Source: a virus
Strand: one strand, 5' to 3'
Virus record (IMG/VR): IMGVR_UViG_3300022853_000048
Span: 1-37,359 of that record
Length of the DNA stretch: 37,359 bases
In this document: positions 36,054-37,359 of the stretch, one piece after another
Position numbering within the stretch: position 1 is the stretch's first letter
Layout: each line of letters opens with the position of its first letter
Made by a program: the position numbers and the translations under genes
Notes under the pieces: generated by a model
Databases searched by the model: none
What the model saw: the letters and a program-made list of their open reading frames with translations, nothing else
Told to the model about the DNA's origin: nothing

Positions 36054-37223
36054 CTATGCTGCTATGTCATCCCAGCTTGGGTTTTGAGACGGTGTTTCGT
36101 CATTCCAAGCAGGGGTGGAAGATGGTGTTATGGGAGTATAGCCCGGATTTTGATCTGGATCAACTTTGTTCCAGACAGGGCTTTGAGAAGGCGTTAACGG
36201 AGAGTATCCGGGGTCTTGATCGGGGATTATTCCGCCCCAAACAAGAACAGGGCCAACTTGGCCCGTAGCAGTGACGCCTGTTACAAGAACGTCCGCATTT
36301 GCGTTGGCATCGACTTGGCCGACTTGGCCTGTGCCTTCAACGCCTGTTACAAGAACGTCAACGGTGACAAAAATGCCGACTTCTACTTCACCGACAGAGC
36401 CGGCGGCTTCTAGTCCAGTAGGATTAACATCGGCATTAGCGGTAACGGCAACAGAGCCAACTGATCCGGCGGCTTCAAGGCCCGTAACAGGCGCTAGGGC
36501 ATCAGCTTCAACAACTACTGTGCCAACCTGACCCGTACCGGCAATTCCAGAGGCGGGAACAACTGCGGTGCCCGTTACGGTTACAGTGCCAAGACCACCC
36601 GTACCAGAAACACCTGTGACCGTAACATCCGCGTTGGCCTGCACAACCACGCTACCTACTGCGGATGAACCGGACAATCCCGTTACAGAAACATTAGCGT
36701 CTGCAACAATTACAACAGAGCCAACTTCCCCATTAGCTGCAACGCCATCAGGTAAGACATTGGCACCCGCAATCACTGCGACAGAACCTACTGCGCCAAG
36801 GGCCTCAACCCCGGTGGGGTTAACATTAGCGTCTGCGACAACAGTTACGCCACCAACAGAGCCTGTGGCCGCAAGGCCAGTAACTGATGTATTTGAGTCC
36901 GCCGTAACGACTACAGAGCCTACATTGCCAGTGCCAGCCACCCCAGTAGGGGTAACAACAGCCTCCGCGGTGATTGTGACCGAACCCGGAGAGCCTACAG
37001 CCTCCGATCCTGTAACATTCACGTTTGCCTCTGCGACAACAGTTACGCCACCAACAGAGCCTGTGGCTTGCAGCCCAGTCACAGGAACATTGGCCTCTGC
37101 AACGATTGTTACAGGGCCAATCTGTCCGGCTGCACCCGCGTTCGTAATAGAGTCTTCGCCAAAGGCGAGTTGACCCCACGTCCCCCGGCCCCAGCCGGAA
37201 AAGGGGACGATAACGTCAGTCAT
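36054..37223 (-). CDS. 22-residue beta-repeat surface protein (389 aa)
   Basis: N-terminus MTDVIVPFSGWGRGTWGQLA is a conserved marine phage start with Gly/Trp turns. Residues 30-317 are 13 tandem units of 22 residues (one of 24), each with a G-x-VGxVxV strand and an A-x-V-x-V-TG strand, e.g. ATGSVGGVTVVAEANVNVTG, plus a partial 14th. The repeats would build a beta-solenoid or stacked sheets. The last 60 residues hold three Pro-rich units (DQNPGYTPITPSSTPAWN). No enzyme motifs; a decoration or fibre-proximal protein is likely. The same unit ends the protein at 27705-28001. Starts with TAATG overlap. Confidence 0.7.
   Translation of the reverse strand: MTDVIVPFSGWGRGTWGQLAFGEDSITNAGAAGQIGPVTIVAEANVPVTGLQATGSVGGVTVVAEANVNVTGSEAVGSPGSVTITAEAVVTPTGVAGTGNVGSVVVTADSNTSVTGLAATGSVGGVTVVADANVNPTGVEALGAVGSVAVIAGANVLPDGVAANGEVGSVVIVADANVSVTGLSGSSAVGSVVVQANADVTVTGVSGTGGLGTVTVTGTAVVPASGIAGTGQVGTVVVEADALAPVTGLEAAGSVGSVAVTANADVNPTGLEAAGSVGEVEVGIFVTVDVLVTGVEGTGQVGQVDANANADVLVTGVTATGQVGPVLVWGGIIPDQDPGYSPLTPSQSPVWNKVDPDQNPGYTPITPSSTPAWNDETPSQNPSWDDIAA
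36273..37136 (-). repeat. 13 tandem 66-bp coding repeats
   Basis: The 22-codon units of the gene above. Most have diverged in DNA, but 36832-36869 and 37030-37067 share 38 identical bases, exactly three units (198 bp) apart, a sign of recent duplication or gene conversion. Confidence 0.85.
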
Positions 37224-37359
37224 TAGGCTATTCGAAGGATCGCGTTAGAAGCATCCGCTGTTGGGAATACGACAGTAAAGTCACCACTCGTAGATGTCTT
37301 GTCTGAACCAAAGTCCAAAATAACCACCGCTGGATCACCCGCCGCTGATTCATTGTAGA
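37223..37359 (-). CDS. C-terminal end of a truncated gene
   Basis: The frame is open from the window edge to a TAA at 37223-37225, which overlaps the next ATG as TAATG. The visible 45 residues end with SGDFTVVFPTADASNAILRI-A and include PAVVILDFGSDK, beta-rich with no recognised domain. The start lies beyond 37359. Its coupling to the repeat protein suggests a structural protein. Confidence 0.7.
   Translation of the reverse strand, partial: YNESAAGDPAVVILDFGSDKTSTSGDFTVVFPTADASNAILRIA

Noticed and set aside
36568-37173. Plus-strand open frame opposite the 22-residue repeat protein
   Set aside because: Antisense shadow of the repeats: Thr/Pro/Val-rich and without a start context.
1-37359. 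tRNA, rRNA, transposase, integrase or IS element
   Set aside because: No cloverleaf-like T-arm context, transposase or integrase motif, or terminal inverted repeats were noticed in a reading of both strands.

Overview
The window is a stretch of a tailed, double-stranded DNA bacteriophage genome, almost certainly a marine podovirus-like phage. It has a family A DNA polymerase, an archaeo-eukaryotic-type primase, UvrD-like and SNF2-like helicases, an SSB-like protein, a terminase small subunit, a lysis cassette, and large internal-virion and tail proteins of the kind seen in marine metagenomic phages. No integrase, ribosomal, tRNA or cellular housekeeping gene was seen. Terminase large subunit, portal and major capsid protein are absent, so the genome continues beyond at least one edge. 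The base composition looks balanced rather than strongly AT-rich, which argues against a SAR11 host. Another marine bacterium, for example an alphaproteobacterium, is an inference only.

Layout. Nearly everything is on the minus strand and reads right to left. (1) 37359-32994: end of a truncated gene, a 22-residue-repeat surface protein and a tail fibre with an S74 self-cleaving chaperone. (2) 32993-30173: small genes leading to the lysis cassette (membrane proteins, a small secreted Cys-containing protein, a GTA-type 3-TM holin and an M15 peptidase endolysin). (3) 30115-14266: virion module with a probable tail adaptor, a zinc ribbon, a protein with a cationic amphipathic segment, an 889-residue Ala/Gln/Gly repeat protein, two giant probable internal/ejection proteins and a lytic transglycosylase. 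(4) 14271-12577: a plus-strand SNF2-like helicase operon (12677-14271) converging on the virion module, divided from the minus-strand replication operon by a perfectly symmetric bidirectional promoter at 12615-12655. (5) 12576-5006: coiled-coil protein, SSB-like protein, primase, small HTH protein, UvrD-like helicase, small proteins and DNA polymerase, ended by a strong terminator. (6) 4935-1744: a plus-strand ATP-grasp ligase divergent from a ribbon-helix-helix regulator, followed by a cluster of small genes, four with DNA-binding, OB-like or zinc-ribbon folds. (7) 1743-1: a 390-bp repeat-rich non-coding block, the terminase small subunit, an overlapping PDDEXK-type nuclease, two small ORFs and a terminator.

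How it works together. Most junctions within operons overlap by 1-8 nt (ATGA or TAATG), indicating translational coupling. Minus-strand operons end in hairpins followed by T-runs at 1-26, 1691-1721, 3812-3853, 4934-4965 and 11172-11200. The symmetric promoter would fire both arms of the replication module together.

The most unusual element is the plus-strand ATP-grasp gene (4186-4935). By eye it resembles the peptide-modifying MvdD/graspetide-synthetase group more than housekeeping ATP-grasps. It faces a small ribbon-helix-helix gene across a tandem 8-bp repeat that looks like an operator. It is the best candidate here for an undescribed phage-encoded protein- or peptide-modification system.
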